DNA of 64,000 bases from Clostridiaceae bacterium (GTDB lineage Bacteria > Bacillota > Clostridia > Peptostreptococcales > Tindalliaceae), in NCBI GenBank assembly GCA_011390155.1, contig JAABSW010000009.1, positions 39,872 through 103,871 of the forward strand. Reading direction: 5' to 3'. This document shows, one piece after another, positions 1 through 9,002 of the stretch. A program made the translations under genes and the position numbers. Below the pieces are notes generated by a model. It saw nothing but the letters and a program-made list of their open reading frames with translations. It ran no database searches and was not told where the DNA came from. Each line of letters opens with the position of its first letter. Position 1 is the stretch's first letter.

Positions 1-413
1 AACTGATTCAGGACATCGTAGAAACAACAGAGAGGGCAGTAAAGACCCGGGAAAAAAAATTTTTGGAACTGAGTACGGACCTGATGGCACATCACAGGGC
101 TGAAGAAAAGGTGCTGGTACCAGTTTTGAAAGATCACAAAGAAACAAAAATCATGGGAATCGAAATCGAAGAAGAACACCATGTGGCTGACCAGATCGTC
201 TATGAGTTAAAAGACATTCCGGTGGACAATGAAAACTGGTTGGTGAAATTCGAAGTACTGAAAGAGATTATGGAACACCATATGAAAGAAGAAGAGAATG
301 AAATAACGACAAAAGGCCGTGAAGTAATCGAAAAAGACAGGCTTGAAAAAATGGTCGGTAAATTCGAAAGAGAAATGGAAAAGAGAAAAGATGAAATGAT
401 GGCAAAGGCTTAA
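1..413 (+). CDS. Hemerythrin HHE-domain protein, 5' end outside window
   Basis: This is the C-terminal 136 residues of a hemerythrin-like protein. The reading frame is open from base 3, and the first in-frame start-like codon (TTG at 63) has no ribosome site, so the gene begins before the window. His/Glu motifs typical of HHE di-iron four-helix bundles are visible: AHHRAEEK, EEEHHVADQ and MEHHMKEEE. The C-terminus is a highly charged helix. Such proteins bind oxygen, NO or iron in the cytoplasm, and a role in oxygen or NO protection is inferred from the family. The gene is followed by a terminator shared with the convergent kynureninase gene. Confidence 0.85.
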   Translation, partial: LIQDIVETTERAVKTREKKFLELSTDLMAHHRAEEKVLVPVLKDHKETKIMGIEIEEEHHVADQIVYELKDIPVDNENWLVKFEVLKEIMEHHMKEEENEITTKGREVIEKDRLEKMVGKFEREMEKRKDEMMAKA

Positions 414-442
414 CAACCTGCAGATGTTGTTGAAATAGATTG

Positions 443-482
443 ACGGGTAATGCGACTGATTTGACGCAATACCCGTTTTTTA
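443..482. terminator. Bidirectional intrinsic terminator
   Basis: A stem ACGGGTAATGCG / CGCAATACCCGT with one mismatch is followed by a T run. It lies between the convergent hemerythrin and kynureninase genes. Confidence 0.8.
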
Positions 483-498
483 TTTCCTTATTGATAGG

Positions 499-1773
499 TT
501 AAGCCACAGGCCCCCGTTTGTTTTCGTACTGTTCATACAATCGGTTATCCATGATTTCTTTTAAGATGTCAACCAGTTGCCAGATGTCTTCAAATGTATT
601 GTACAGGGCCATGGGGGCCAGGCGGATAATGTTGGGATACCTGAAATCGGGAATCACATTTCGGGCTTTCAACGCTTCATTAATCCGCACCGCCTCGTCG
701 TGCTCCAGTGCCACATGGCCGCCCCGTCTGCCGGAATCCCTGGGTGTGCCAATGGTGAAGTGGTGATCAGCCAGCCGTTCATCAATCAACCGCATTAAAA
801 AGCCAGTCATTGCCAATGATTTTTGACGCAAACTGATGATGCCGGCCTCTTCGAATATATCCAGTGATCCGGCAAGGGGTGCCATACTCAGCAAGTGAGG
901 CGTGCCGATCTGCCAGGCTCCGGCACAGGGTGATGGGGTGAAAGACAAGTCCATGTCGAACTGTTTCTTTTTGTCGCATCCGAACCATCCGGCAAGTCCG
1001 GGGCCAAGATGGTGGTGCTGTTCATGAATAAAAAGGGTGGATACACCACCGGGACCACTGTTCATGTATTTATAGGTGCACCAGAAAGCGAAATCAACCT
1101 GCTGGTCATGAAGGTGGTGAGGAATGGTACCTGCGGAATGGCTCATATCAAAACCAATCAGGCTGCCGTTTTCATGTACGGCGGAAGTAAGCAGTGCCAT
1201 GTCAAGCAGTTGACCGCTGCGGTAGAGTACGGAAGGAAGCAACACCAGGGCTGTTCTGTTTGTCATGGCATTAATGATATCCGATTCTTCCAGGGTGCGT
1301 CCGTTTCGACTGGGCACTACCCTCAGGTAAACATCCGGATCTTTGCCCATCCTGTCAAGAAAACTTCTGACGGCATAATGATCGGATGGGAAGTTAAGTT
1401 CATCCATCAGTATTTCATCCCGGTACCGGGTAGGTTTGTAGAAAGTTGACAACAAGGCATGAAGGTTAACGGTGGTTGAACTGTGCATCACCACTTCGTG
1501 CTCCAGCGCCCCAACCAAACTTGCCTGGCGTGCTGCCAGGTGTTCAGCCATGTAGAACCAGGGAGGATTGCCTTGCATCCAACCGTTGATACCCAGTGTT
1601 TTCCATTCATCCAGCATGTGCAACAACGCTTTTTCTGCGTCTTTGGACAGCAGGCCCAGCGAATTACCATCAAAATACAACTGGCCGGGCTGCCGGTAAA
1701 ACCGGTCTGCAAAATGTCTCAGTGAGTCTGCCTGGTCAAAGGACCTGGCAGTTTCCAGCGAATAATGACCCAT
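499..1773 (-). CDS. kynU: Kynureninase
   Basis: The gene encodes a 424-residue PLP enzyme that cleaves L-kynurenine to anthranilate and alanine in tryptophan degradation. The N-terminus carries the kynureninase pattern YFDGNSLGLL (about residues 33-42). The PLP-contacting Asp lies in IGFDMSHSAG (about 209) and the Schiff-base Lys in the TYKYMNSGPGG motif (about 235). The length is usual for the family. The ATG at 1773 is chosen because AAGGAGGA lies about 7 bases upstream; a TTG two codons earlier would touch the ribosome site. No other kynurenine-pathway genes are adjacent, so the source of substrate is unknown. Kynureninase is uncommon in anaerobic Firmicutes. Confidence 0.93.
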   Translation of the reverse strand: MGHYSLETARSFDQADSLRHFADRFYRQPGQLYFDGNSLGLLSKDAEKALLHMLDEWKTLGINGWMQGNPPWFYMAEHLAARQASLVGALEHEVVMHSSTTVNLHALLSTFYKPTRYRDEILMDELNFPSDHYAVRSFLDRMGKDPDVYLRVVPSRNGRTLEESDIINAMTNRTALVLLPSVLYRSGQLLDMALLTSAVHENGSLIGFDMSHSAGTIPHHLHDQQVDFAFWCTYKYMNSGPGGVSTLFIHEQHHHLGPGLAGWFGCDKKKQFDMDLSFTPSPCAGAWQIGTPHLLSMAPLAGSLDIFEEAGIISLRQKSLAMTGFLMRLIDERLADHHFTIGTPRDSGRRGGHVALEHDEAVRINEALKARNVIPDFRYPNIIRLAPMALYNTFEDIWQLVDILKEIMDNRLYEQYENKRGPVA

Positions 1774-1836
1774 GAACAATTCCTCCTTTGCTTCAATCTA
1801 CGTAACTTGGTTTCATCGGTTTATGATTTCTATTCC

Positions 1837-2373
1837 TCATTTTATTTCCTTAAGTTGCATGGACACTTCTTTGGTGCCATCAGCGGTCATTTGTCGACCG
1901 ACTTCGACAAAACCGTTTGCTTTGTGGAATGCCAAAGAAACCACGTTTGGCGGCTGTGAATAAATTTCAGCTGCTACTTTAGCAATACCCTTTTCACTGG
2001 CGTAATCAAACAGGTGTTGATAAAGGGCTTTGCCTAAGCCTTGTCCTTGCATTTTCTGTGAAATCACGATGCGGTCGATGTAAAGGAACACAGGATACCG
2101 TTGGGAAAACCAGCGGTAGTTCACAGAATCGTAAGGCTGCCCTTCCCGCAGTGTAATAAAGAAACCTACCACGTTTCCATTTTGCACCACAACCTTAAAA
2201 AGATCTGACTGATTTGCAAGGTTCTGCAGCCCTTCAAGACTGAGGGGGGAGAGAAAATTCACCAGACTTTCATTGAGGGCTAGCACTTCTTGGTAGTGAG
2301 ATGCATCTGCGTCAATAATACTGAAATCCATTGGTCCCTTTTGTTTTTGGGTTTCATTCGTTGATTGATCCAT
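1837..2373 (-). CDS. GNAT-family N-acetyltransferase
   Basis: This 178-residue cytoplasmic protein has a GNAT fold. The acetyl-CoA pyrophosphate-binding segment is MQGQGLGKALYQHL (about residues 109-122), preceded by the beta-strand YIDRIVIS and followed by AFHKANGFVEVG, the usual C-terminal GNAT motif. A good ribosome site (AAGGGAGG) precedes the ATG. It lies just upstream of kynU on the same strand with a 63-base gap, so the two may be cotranscribed. The substrate cannot be told from sequence. Confidence 0.85.
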   Translation of the reverse strand: MDQSTNETQKQKGPMDFSIIDADASHYQEVLALNESLVNFLSPLSLEGLQNLANQSDLFKVVVQNGNVVGFFITLREGQPYDSVNYRWFSQRYPVFLYIDRIVISQKMQGQGLGKALYQHLFDYASEKGIAKVAAEIYSQPPNVVSLAFHKANGFVEVGRQMTADGTKEVSMQLKEIK

Positions 2374-2441
2374 CTTTTCCTCCCTTTGGTTTTGGTATTT
2401 TCTGTGGGAATCATCGCCTGTTCTTTATTTATTTGGGTGAT

Positions 2442-4199
2442 TTAGTTATTTCGCTTCAGTGAACCAATGATTTCATAGTTTTCTCCATAGGCAGCATCCG
2501 GTTGATCACCATCGGTCACGCCTTCTTCGTAAAGCACCAATTCTCCATTCAGATCCAGGATGCTGTTGTTTTCCAGGGAGAAAGAAGCCATAACCTGGCA
2601 AAAAAGCTCTACCTGGGCTGGCAACTTTTCAATTTTAGTCATTATACCATCAGACTCATTACTCATGTATACATTACCGGATACATCCTTTATATAATAG
2701 GCATTCATATTTTCATAAAAAAAGAATTCTTCACCCCCATACAGTTGAACATCTATTTTTAATATGTTGTTTTCAACAGTATAGGGCATTTTAAATAAAT
2801 TCAGATCCATCAGGTTATTTAAAATGAATCCTTCTTGGGTATTGACCATTACCTGGCCGGCATAAGGCAGGCTGTACCCAGGGTTAGAGGGCATAGTGAA
2901 TTTGCCTTTATCGATGATGGCAAAAAAGGGAATGTCACCTGTACTGTACCAACTCCCTGAAAAATCAGTGTCTTGAGTGTCGGGGATATCCTGATTGTCA
3001 ATATCGTTTGTGACTGAGTTGTTTTCAACCATTTCATCCGGTCTGCCTTCCTCCAGGATGTTATTGGTATACCCTTCAAAGTGAATGGCGACAACGGCGC
3101 CATTGTCCAGGTTCATGATCAGCATGCCGTCATAGACCTTGGTGTTTGGATGAGACAATGCCCTCATAAAAAGCTGCTCACCATGTATGTATTGATTAAA
3201 GGTGCTCAATAAATAACCAGAGCTGATTTCTGAAAGATCATCCAGCAAATAGGTTCCTTCAACCTGGCTGTTTGCATTGGTTGTAAATAACACATGTCTG
3301 CTTGTTTCATCATTGGGAGAAAGAGTAAACTGAGTGCTGTACATGTAATACCCTTCAACAATGGTATCCAGAAATTCCTGTTGTTTTGGGCCTAATTCCC
3401 CCTCCAGCACAGAATAGTCTCTGTAATAGAAATCATAGGTGCCATAGTATGCTTGCAACGTGTCATCATGTTCTTTGTAATCGTAATAAAGTGTCACCTG
3501 GTAAACACTCTTTTGGCCGGTTTCAAAATCGGTGTAATGTAAGGTGCCTGTGCTGAAGACCTCCTCTGTGTTTTCAATGGTCCCCCAATATGAAACCTCC
3601 ATTTTTTCTGTCACTGTCTCGGCCATCATGTTTCCCTGTTCATACTCTCTGATGGTTAAATCCATGGTAATGTCTGGTGTGGAGATATTCAGCACATAAC
3701 CTGATTCATCATTTTTTTGCACTTTAAAGATATCAACAAAAGTATTTCCTTCAAGGTCATCAGAAATGTGCTCGACAATGTGTAATGAAGCAGCATAAGA
3801 ACCCAAAACCTGGTCAATTGCATCTGGGTTCCCGGTTCCCTTTTCTTCGCCGGTATGTCTGTTGGTGTCTTCATTGTTGCTTATATCCAAATTCAGACCA
3901 GAGTCTGAATGATTATTTTCCCCGGGAGTGTTTATTTCGTCACCAGCACTTACATCCGACTGGTTGCCATTATCTGTCTTATCAGATGAATCTGAGAACA
4001 TAATAAAAGCCCCGAAAATGATGGCAACGACGCCCAACAATGATGCCACAGTGATGAGCCAGTTTTTCTTCAGTTTATTGTTTGATCCAGTGCTTGCTTT
4101 GTTTTTTGTGTTCACTTCAACCCCTAGGGGTTGCCCGCAATGAGTGCAAAACATGTCCTCTGGATTTAATTCATACCCACAATTCGAACAATACTTCAT
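2442..4199 (-). CDS. Zinc-ribbon membrane-anchored protein of unknown function
   Basis: The product is 585 residues. The N-terminus is a zinc ribbon (CSNC...CTHC, residues 4-24), followed by a lysine-rich linker and a single membrane helix (about residues 46-66). A long acidic, Asn/Asp/Ser-rich linker leads into a large extracellular region that I do not recognise. This layout (cytoplasmic zinc ribbon, one TM, extracytoplasmic domain) is common in Firmicute surface or sensor proteins of unknown role. The ATG at 4199 is preferred because it gives the canonical MKYCSNCG start; a GTG at 4211 overlaps the ribosome site. The gene lies 21 bases after the ankyrin gene on the same strand, suggesting an operon. 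Confidence 0.7.
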   Translation of the reverse strand: MKYCSNCGYELNPEDMFCTHCGQPLGVEVNTKNKASTGSNNKLKKNWLITVASLLGVVAIIFGAFIMFSDSSDKTDNGNQSDVSAGDEINTPGENNHSDSGLNLDISNNEDTNRHTGEEKGTGNPDAIDQVLGSYAASLHIVEHISDDLEGNTFVDIFKVQKNDESGYVLNISTPDITMDLTIREYEQGNMMAETVTEKMEVSYWGTIENTEEVFSTGTLHYTDFETGQKSVYQVTLYYDYKEHDDTLQAYYGTYDFYYRDYSVLEGELGPKQQEFLDTIVEGYYMYSTQFTLSPNDETSRHVLFTTNANSQVEGTYLLDDLSEISSGYLLSTFNQYIHGEQLFMRALSHPNTKVYDGMLIMNLDNGAVVAIHFEGYTNNILEEGRPDEMVENNSVTNDIDNQDIPDTQDTDFSGSWYSTGDIPFFAIIDKGKFTMPSNPGYSLPYAGQVMVNTQEGFILNNLMDLNLFKMPYTVENNILKIDVQLYGGEEFFFYENMNAYYIKDVSGNVYMSNESDGIMTKIEKLPAQVELFCQVMASFSLENNSILDLNGELVLYEEGVTDGDQPDAAYGENYEIIGSLKRNN

Positions 4200-4220
4200 T
4201 TCACAATTCACTCCTTTAAA

Positions 4221-5000
4221 CTAGTCAATCCCTTCCTGCATACCTTCCGCCGGTCTTCTGTATTGATATTGTCTGCCTGTATTAATATAAGTGATTCTGC
4301 GGTAAAGCTCTTCCAGGTCATGTAGCTGGTTTCTGCCAAGATCACCGGCTTTTTTCGGTGGCCACTGACTCAAGTCAAATGTCATGTATTGATCAGGGTC
4401 AGTCATGTTCAACACCGTTTCCCCATTGTTGTTCTTTACATAAATACCTGCACCGTGATCAAGCAATAGCCTGCCCACATAAGGTTCTTTATACACCAGG
4501 GCATACATAAGGGGGGTAAGCCTGTGTGGGCCACTTTTCAAATTAACATCAGCACCTGCTTTTATCAATGACACTGTACTTAGAGATGAACCATTTGCTG
4601 CTGCCAGTGCCAGCACTGAAATGCCTAAATCATTTATTTTATTAACATCAGCTCCAAACTTTGAAAAAAGCCTTACAAATTTTTCCGAAGCCCCTGGCGA
4701 GTAATTTCTGCCTTCCTGAAGAATCACATAGGTTAATGGGTCCACTTCATCAATGTTTTCTGTCTTAAAGGGATAACCCTTCTCCAGCAATTTTTCAACA
4801 TGATAGTACCATCCTTTTTTTAATAACACATGCAACAGGCTGTTTCCCTGTTGATCGACAGTGTTTAAGGACCCACTCTCAATTAGTCGAAGGTAATATG
4901 CAGCTTCTTCATTGGTCTTTTTTGTCTGCCGGATAGATTGCCTTAGTTTAATAACTATGAATAAAAAAGTGATACCGGCAATCAATACAATATAAATCAT
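4221..5000 (-). CDS. Membrane-anchored ankyrin-repeat protein
   Basis: The product is 259 residues with an N-terminal hydrophobic helix (about residues 1-20). Ankyrin repeats follow, seen in GNSLLHVLLKKGWYYHVEKL, DLGISVLALAAANGSSLSTV and HRLTPLMYALVYKEPYVGRL. Ankyrin repeats mediate protein binding, so this is probably a membrane-tethered interaction partner. The ATG at 5000 follows GGAAGGAGAG at proper spacing; an in-frame start ten codons earlier lies before the ribosome site. It is the first gene of a two-gene unit with the zinc-ribbon protein, which suggests the two products work together. Confidence 0.8.
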   Translation of the reverse strand: MIYIVLIAGITFLFIVIKLRQSIRQTKKTNEEAAYYLRLIESGSLNTVDQQGNSLLHVLLKKGWYYHVEKLLEKGYPFKTENIDEVDPLTYVILQEGRNYSPGASEKFVRLFSKFGADVNKINDLGISVLALAAANGSSLSTVSLIKAGADVNLKSGPHRLTPLMYALVYKEPYVGRLLLDHGAGIYVKNNNGETVLNMTDPDQYMTFDLSQWPPKKAGDLGRNQLHDLEELYRRITYINTGRQYQYRRPAEGMQEGID

Positions 5001-5251
5001 GATAACTCTCCTTCCAAAATGCAGTAACATTCTGATAGCTCACTACTACCATTCTATCAGAAGCTGCCGTTACATTCACTGATAAATGAACGAAATTTAA
5101 TGTTTCAAGGATTTTCAACTCAGCAATTAATCGTTTAAAAGAGGCACTGTCACTGGAGTGGGAAGATATGATGCCAGCGTTTATTTACAGGATTATGTCA
5201 CCCTGTGCCGGGTAATAATCTAAAAAGACTACATCTTAGAAAGGAATACGT

Positions 5252-6172
5252 ATGGATACTGTACTGGAACTGAAAGGCGTGACAAAACGAATCCGGGGAA
5301 AGACCATTATCAAGGGCATTGATTTTTCTGTGAAAAAAGGACAGATTTATGGATTTTTAGGCCCAAATGGTGCGGGAAAAACCATGACGCTACGCATGAT
5401 TGTGGGATTGATTAGACCCACGACTGGCCAAATCATCATCAACGGCCACAGCGTGATCCATTCTTTTGTGAAGGCCATGGCCCAGGTGGGGTGTATCATT
5501 GAAAACCCGGAGCTGTATGAATACATGTCCGGCTACAATAACCTGTTGCTTCTAAGCCGCATGGAACCAGGGATAGATGAAAAACGAATCCATGAAGTGG
5601 TGGCAATGGTGGGCATGGAACGGCGGGTTCACGACAAGGTGAGCACCTATTCACTGGGCATGAAGCAGCGGCTGGGCATTGCCCAGGCACTGATGAAACG
5701 TCCCCAGCTGCTGATATTGGATGAGCCCTCCAACGGCCTTGACCCTGCCGGTATCAGGGAATTTAGGCAGTTGGTGAAATCCCTGGCAGCAGAACATGGG
5801 ATGACCATTCTAATTTCCAGCCACCTGTTGTCGGAAATTCAGATGATGTGTGATGAAGTGGCCATTATTCTTCATGGAAGCCTCATCAGAACAGCCAGGG
5901 TGGATGCCCTGGGCCGGGACCAGAAGGTGATCTGGGAGGTGCACAAGACTGACCAGGTACCCCAGGTGCTGCAGCTGCTTCGGGAACAGTTTGGGTTGGA
6001 GACCCTTGACCATGGCGACGGCAGGGTGAGTGCTTTTGTGGAGGATGACTTATTGACCCACATCAATGCTGTTTTTGTCAAGGCAGGCATTGAACTCCTT
6101 TTTGTGTGCAAAGAGCCCAAAAACCTGGAAGACCTGTTCCTTGAACTGACGGGAGGTGAAACCATTGGGTAA
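5252..6172 (+). CDS. ABC transporter ATP-binding protein (BcrA/CcmA type)
   Basis: A 306-residue ATPase of the family that drives drug, bacteriocin or lipid export. It has Walker A GPNGAGKT (about residues 38-45), the signature YSLGMKQRLGIAQAL (about 137-151), and Walker B LLILDEPSNGLDP (about 157-169) followed by SSHLLSE. A C-terminal extension after residue 220 is usual in this family. The ATG follows GAAAGGAAT. It overlaps the permease gene by 17 bases, which points to translational coupling. Confidence 0.93.
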   Translation: MDTVLELKGVTKRIRGKTIIKGIDFSVKKGQIYGFLGPNGAGKTMTLRMIVGLIRPTTGQIIINGHSVIHSFVKAMAQVGCIIENPELYEYMSGYNNLLLLSRMEPGIDEKRIHEVVAMVGMERRVHDKVSTYSLGMKQRLGIAQALMKRPQLLILDEPSNGLDPAGIREFRQLVKSLAAEHGMTILISSHLLSEIQMMCDEVAIILHGSLIRTARVDALGRDQKVIWEVHKTDQVPQVLQLLREQFGLETLDHGDGRVSAFVEDDLLTHINAVFVKAGIELLFVCKEPKNLEDLFLELTGGETIG

Positions 6173-7169
6173 GCTCATTGAGAATGAAGTAATGAAAATA
6201 TTATATAAGAAACGGCTCCAGGTGATTGCTGCCATTCTCTTGGTGCTCATAGGCCTCTTTGCCTATGGAGAACATTACACCATCAACCGCACCCAGGAAC
6301 GGGTGGCCCAGCGAATGGGGGTTGAGAGTAGCGATAACTGGCAAAACCTGATTGAGCAGCAACTGTTGGACCTGGAACGGCGGATGAACAACCCCTACAT
6401 TTCTGAGGAAGGTATCGCTTCTCTACAGGTACGGGCAGAGCAGCTGCAGTTTTATTTGGATAATGAGGTGAATCCCCTGAACTCCAGCATGGCCCGTTTT
6501 ATGGGGCGGTTTATGGAACAGTCGGTGTTTCTTTTTTTACCGCTGCTCATCATTTTATTAGCGGGAGATATGGTTTCCGGGGAAGTGAACACAGGCACCA
6601 TAAAACTGATCCTTACCCGGCCGGTGGCCAGGTGGAAGATTCTCTTCAGCAAGCTGATAGCCCTGGTGATATTGGAAATGCTGGTAATGCTGCTTATTGC
6701 CCTGATCTCTGGGGTGGTTTCCCTGGTGGTGTTCCGCTATGGAGGTTTTGGTGAACCTGTGATTGCAGGTTTCCAGGCAACCGGGAGCCAGCTGGACACA
6801 TCCCTTGTCCGTACCATTCCCCAGTGGCAATACCTGTTGATGGTCTACGCCATCGGGTACTTTGTGGCCTTTGTTATTGGCTGCCTGTCATTGATGGTTT
6901 CTGTGCTGGTGCGCAGTACTTCTGTTTCCATCGGCATCATGATGTCTTCTTTGATCGGTGGAAGCTTTCTCAGTTTTTTCATGGAAGACTGGGTCATCAC
7001 CCGATATCTCTACACCGTTAACCTGAACCTGACGGCCTATATTACCGGCAGTTTTCAAATTGTTGAAGGACTGACCATGCTTTTTTCCACCATGGTTTTA
7101 TTGGGCTGGGCCCTGGGGTCACTGGTGATTGCTTTTGCCGTGTTTACCCAGAAGGATGTCCTGGCGTAG
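6156..7169 (+). CDS. ABC transporter permease (ABC-2 type)
   Basis: About 337 residues with six predicted membrane helices. A first helix (about residues 20-40) precedes a charged extracellular loop of some 90 residues, and five helices follow from about residue 125. The segment DMVSGEVNTGTIKLILTRPV is the characteristic ABC-2 cytosolic coupling region. It pairs with the upstream ATPase to form an exporter. The start is uncertain: a GTG at 6156 lies inside the GGGAGG ribosome site, while a TTG at 6165 gives better spacing and would shorten the protein by three residues. The cargo is unknown. Confidence 0.9.
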   Translation: MKPLGKLIENEVMKILYKKRLQVIAAILLVLIGLFAYGEHYTINRTQERVAQRMGVESSDNWQNLIEQQLLDLERRMNNPYISEEGIASLQVRAEQLQFYLDNEVNPLNSSMARFMGRFMEQSVFLFLPLLIILLAGDMVSGEVNTGTIKLILTRPVARWKILFSKLIALVILEMLVMLLIALISGVVSLVVFRYGGFGEPVIAGFQATGSQLDTSLVRTIPQWQYLLMVYAIGYFVAFVIGCLSLMVSVLVRSTSVSIGIMMSSLIGGSFLSFFMEDWVITRYLYTVNLNLTAYITGSFQIVEGLTMLFSTMVLLGWALGSLVIAFAVFTQKDVLA

Positions 7170-7178
7170 GAGGTTATC

Positions 7179-7997
7179 ATGAATAGTCAATCCATCAAAA
7201 GAAAAGTGGTTTGGTATGGCCTATTGTTACTCTTTTTTGCCGGTTTTCTCAGCTTTGTCATCGGCTTTTACAATGCGCTTTCCATTGGCATTACGATGAC
7301 ACAGTCTTCTGAGCCGGTGAGTCAAGAGCCTTCAGATCCTTCTGCTGAAAAACATGATGAGAAAACATTTCCTTCGGAAGGGGTTCAGATCATGGCACTG
7401 GGAGATTCCCTGGCCCGGGGCACGGGAGACCCGGAGGGAGACGGCTTCGCTGAAAGGGTAGCCCGGGGACTGGAAGAAAGGGTAGAGGAACAGGTGACTC
7501 TGTTTAATTTTGCTGTGGAAGGCATGCGGTCTGAGGACCTGGTCACCCAGCTGGAAGATGAAGGGATGATGCAGGGAATTATGAATGCCCGGTATATTCT
7601 GGTTTCCATTGGAGGCAACGATTTACGTGAAGTGGCCCGTTTACCCCTGGTTCAACAGGAACAGGCCTTTGAGGAAAGGCTCACGGCCTATCTGGATAAC
7701 TTGCAACTGGTGATTGAGGGGTTGCGCAGCGTCAATGAAGAAGCGCTGATCCTGTTCATCGGCCTGTACAACCTTGACTACAATAGCCCTTATGACCAGG
7801 AGACTGCCTACCTGCTGGAATGGAATTATGAAACCCAGCAGCTACTTGAAACCGACACCAGGGCCCAATTGATTCCCACCTATGACCTGTTTCAATTTAA
7901 GATGGACCAATACCTGTCACTTGACGGGCTGCATCCCAACGCCCCAGGCTATGAAGCCATTGCACAGCGGATTTTGGAGAATTTGCCGGAGCAGTGA
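7179..7997 (+). CDS. Membrane-anchored SGNH/GDSL hydrolase
   Basis: A 272-residue extracytoplasmic lipase/esterase-type hydrolase with an N-terminal membrane helix (about residues 12-35) and a Ser/Pro/Glu-rich linker. All four SGNH blocks are present: block I MALGDSLARGTG (catalytic Ser), the Gly of block II, block III SIGGND, and block V DGLHPN with the catalytic Asp and His. Its ATG follows AGGAGG nine bases after the permease stop, so it belongs to the ABC operon. A deacylase acting on a wall or lipid substrate handled by the exporter is a reasonable inference. The YpmR-type lipases of Firmicutes look similar. Confidence 0.88.
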   Translation: MNSQSIKRKVVWYGLLLLFFAGFLSFVIGFYNALSIGITMTQSSEPVSQEPSDPSAEKHDEKTFPSEGVQIMALGDSLARGTGDPEGDGFAERVARGLEERVEEQVTLFNFAVEGMRSEDLVTQLEDEGMMQGIMNARYILVSIGGNDLREVARLPLVQQEQAFEERLTAYLDNLQLVIEGLRSVNEEALILFIGLYNLDYNSPYDQETAYLLEWNYETQQLLETDTRAQLIPTYDLFQFKMDQYLSLDGLHPNAPGYEAIAQRILENLPEQ

Positions 7998-8093
7998 AGT
8001 GGGAAAAGATTGAACAATCGATATATTGGATATATACAAGAATAGAAGAAGTCCCTTGAAAATTTGTATATTCTCTTGGAAATGAGGCGTAAC

Positions 8094-9002
8094 ATGAACA
8101 TTAATCAATCGTCTAACAGTAAGTCCCGGATCACACCCAAAGGAAAGTTGGTGGCCATCGGGGGAAATGAAGACAAAATTAAGGACCTGCAGATTCTATA
8201 CACGATTCTGTCACTGGTAAAAAAACAAAAGAAAAACATTGAAATCATAACCACTGCCAGCCGTTATTCCGATGAAGCCGGTGAGGCTTATTTAAAGGCT
8301 TTTGCCAACATCGATCACACTGTGGGGTCAATGCACATAACCACACGTGAACAGGCTGCTGACATCAACTTAGTGCGACGAATCACTGAGGCGGACATCA
8401 TTTTTTTCACCGGGGGCTATCAACTGCGCATCACCAGTATTCTAGGGGGGTCTCCCATTGAAAAAGAATTGCTTCGTCGTTATGAACAGGACGATTGTAT
8501 TATTGCCGGAACCAGTGCCGGAGCCAGTGCCATGTCCAAAACCATGATTTACGGCGGCGAGGGTAAGGTGGCGCTGCGCAAAGGCACCATCAATGTGTCA
8601 ACGGGTTTGGGATTCATCGACAACGCCATCATCGACACGCATTTTGTGGAGCGGGGACGGTTTAGCCGCTTAATGCAGATTGTCAGTACCAATTCAAGTA
8701 ATACAGGGATCGGTCTCGGCGAGGACGCGGCCATTGTCATTGAGGGTGGACGTATCCTTCGAGCCATTGGAAGCGGAGTCACGGCCATTCTGGATGGCCA
8801 GCTTCTAAGACATACAAATATTGCGGACATTGATGCTGATGAAGCCATCGCCATTGAAAACCTGGTGATTCACACCATTGTGAATGGCTACGGTTATGAT
8901 TTATGTGAGAAAAAATACTTGCGACCAGAAGATCTTGAAAAGTTAAAACTGGGTGAAAGTGAGGATAATACCCATGAAAATAATGGAACTAAGAGCGATT
9001 AG
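8094..9002 (+). CDS. cphB: Cyanophycinase
   Basis: A 302-residue serine peptidase of family S51 that releases beta-Asp-Arg dipeptides from cyanophycin (multi-L-arginyl-poly-L-aspartate). The nucleophile elbow GTSAGASAM places the catalytic Ser at about residue 141. The preceding FFTGGYQLRI matches the FTGGDQ motif of cyanophycinases with Tyr in place of Asp. The protein lacks a signal peptide, so it acts in the cytoplasm. The ATG at 8094 is preferred over an upstream in-frame TTG, which would sit before the weak GAGG ribosome site. It overlaps cphA by 29 bases, giving a cphB-cphA operon. Confidence 0.92.
   Translation: MNINQSSNSKSRITPKGKLVAIGGNEDKIKDLQILYTILSLVKKQKKNIEIITTASRYSDEAGEAYLKAFANIDHTVGSMHITTREQAADINLVRRITEADIIFFTGGYQLRITSILGGSPIEKELLRRYEQDDCIIAGTSAGASAMSKTMIYGGEGKVALRKGTINVSTGLGFIDNAIIDTHFVERGRFSRLMQIVSTNSSNTGIGLGEDAAIVIEGGRILRAIGSGVTAILDGQLLRHTNIADIDADEAIAIENLVIHTIVNGYGYDLCEKKYLRPEDLEKLKLGESEDNTHENNGTKSD

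Noticed and set aside
5168..5215. 15-codon frame with a GGAGTGGGA upstream of the ABC operon
   Set aside because: It could be a leader peptide, but it has no attenuator-type hairpins around it and its length is expected by chance.
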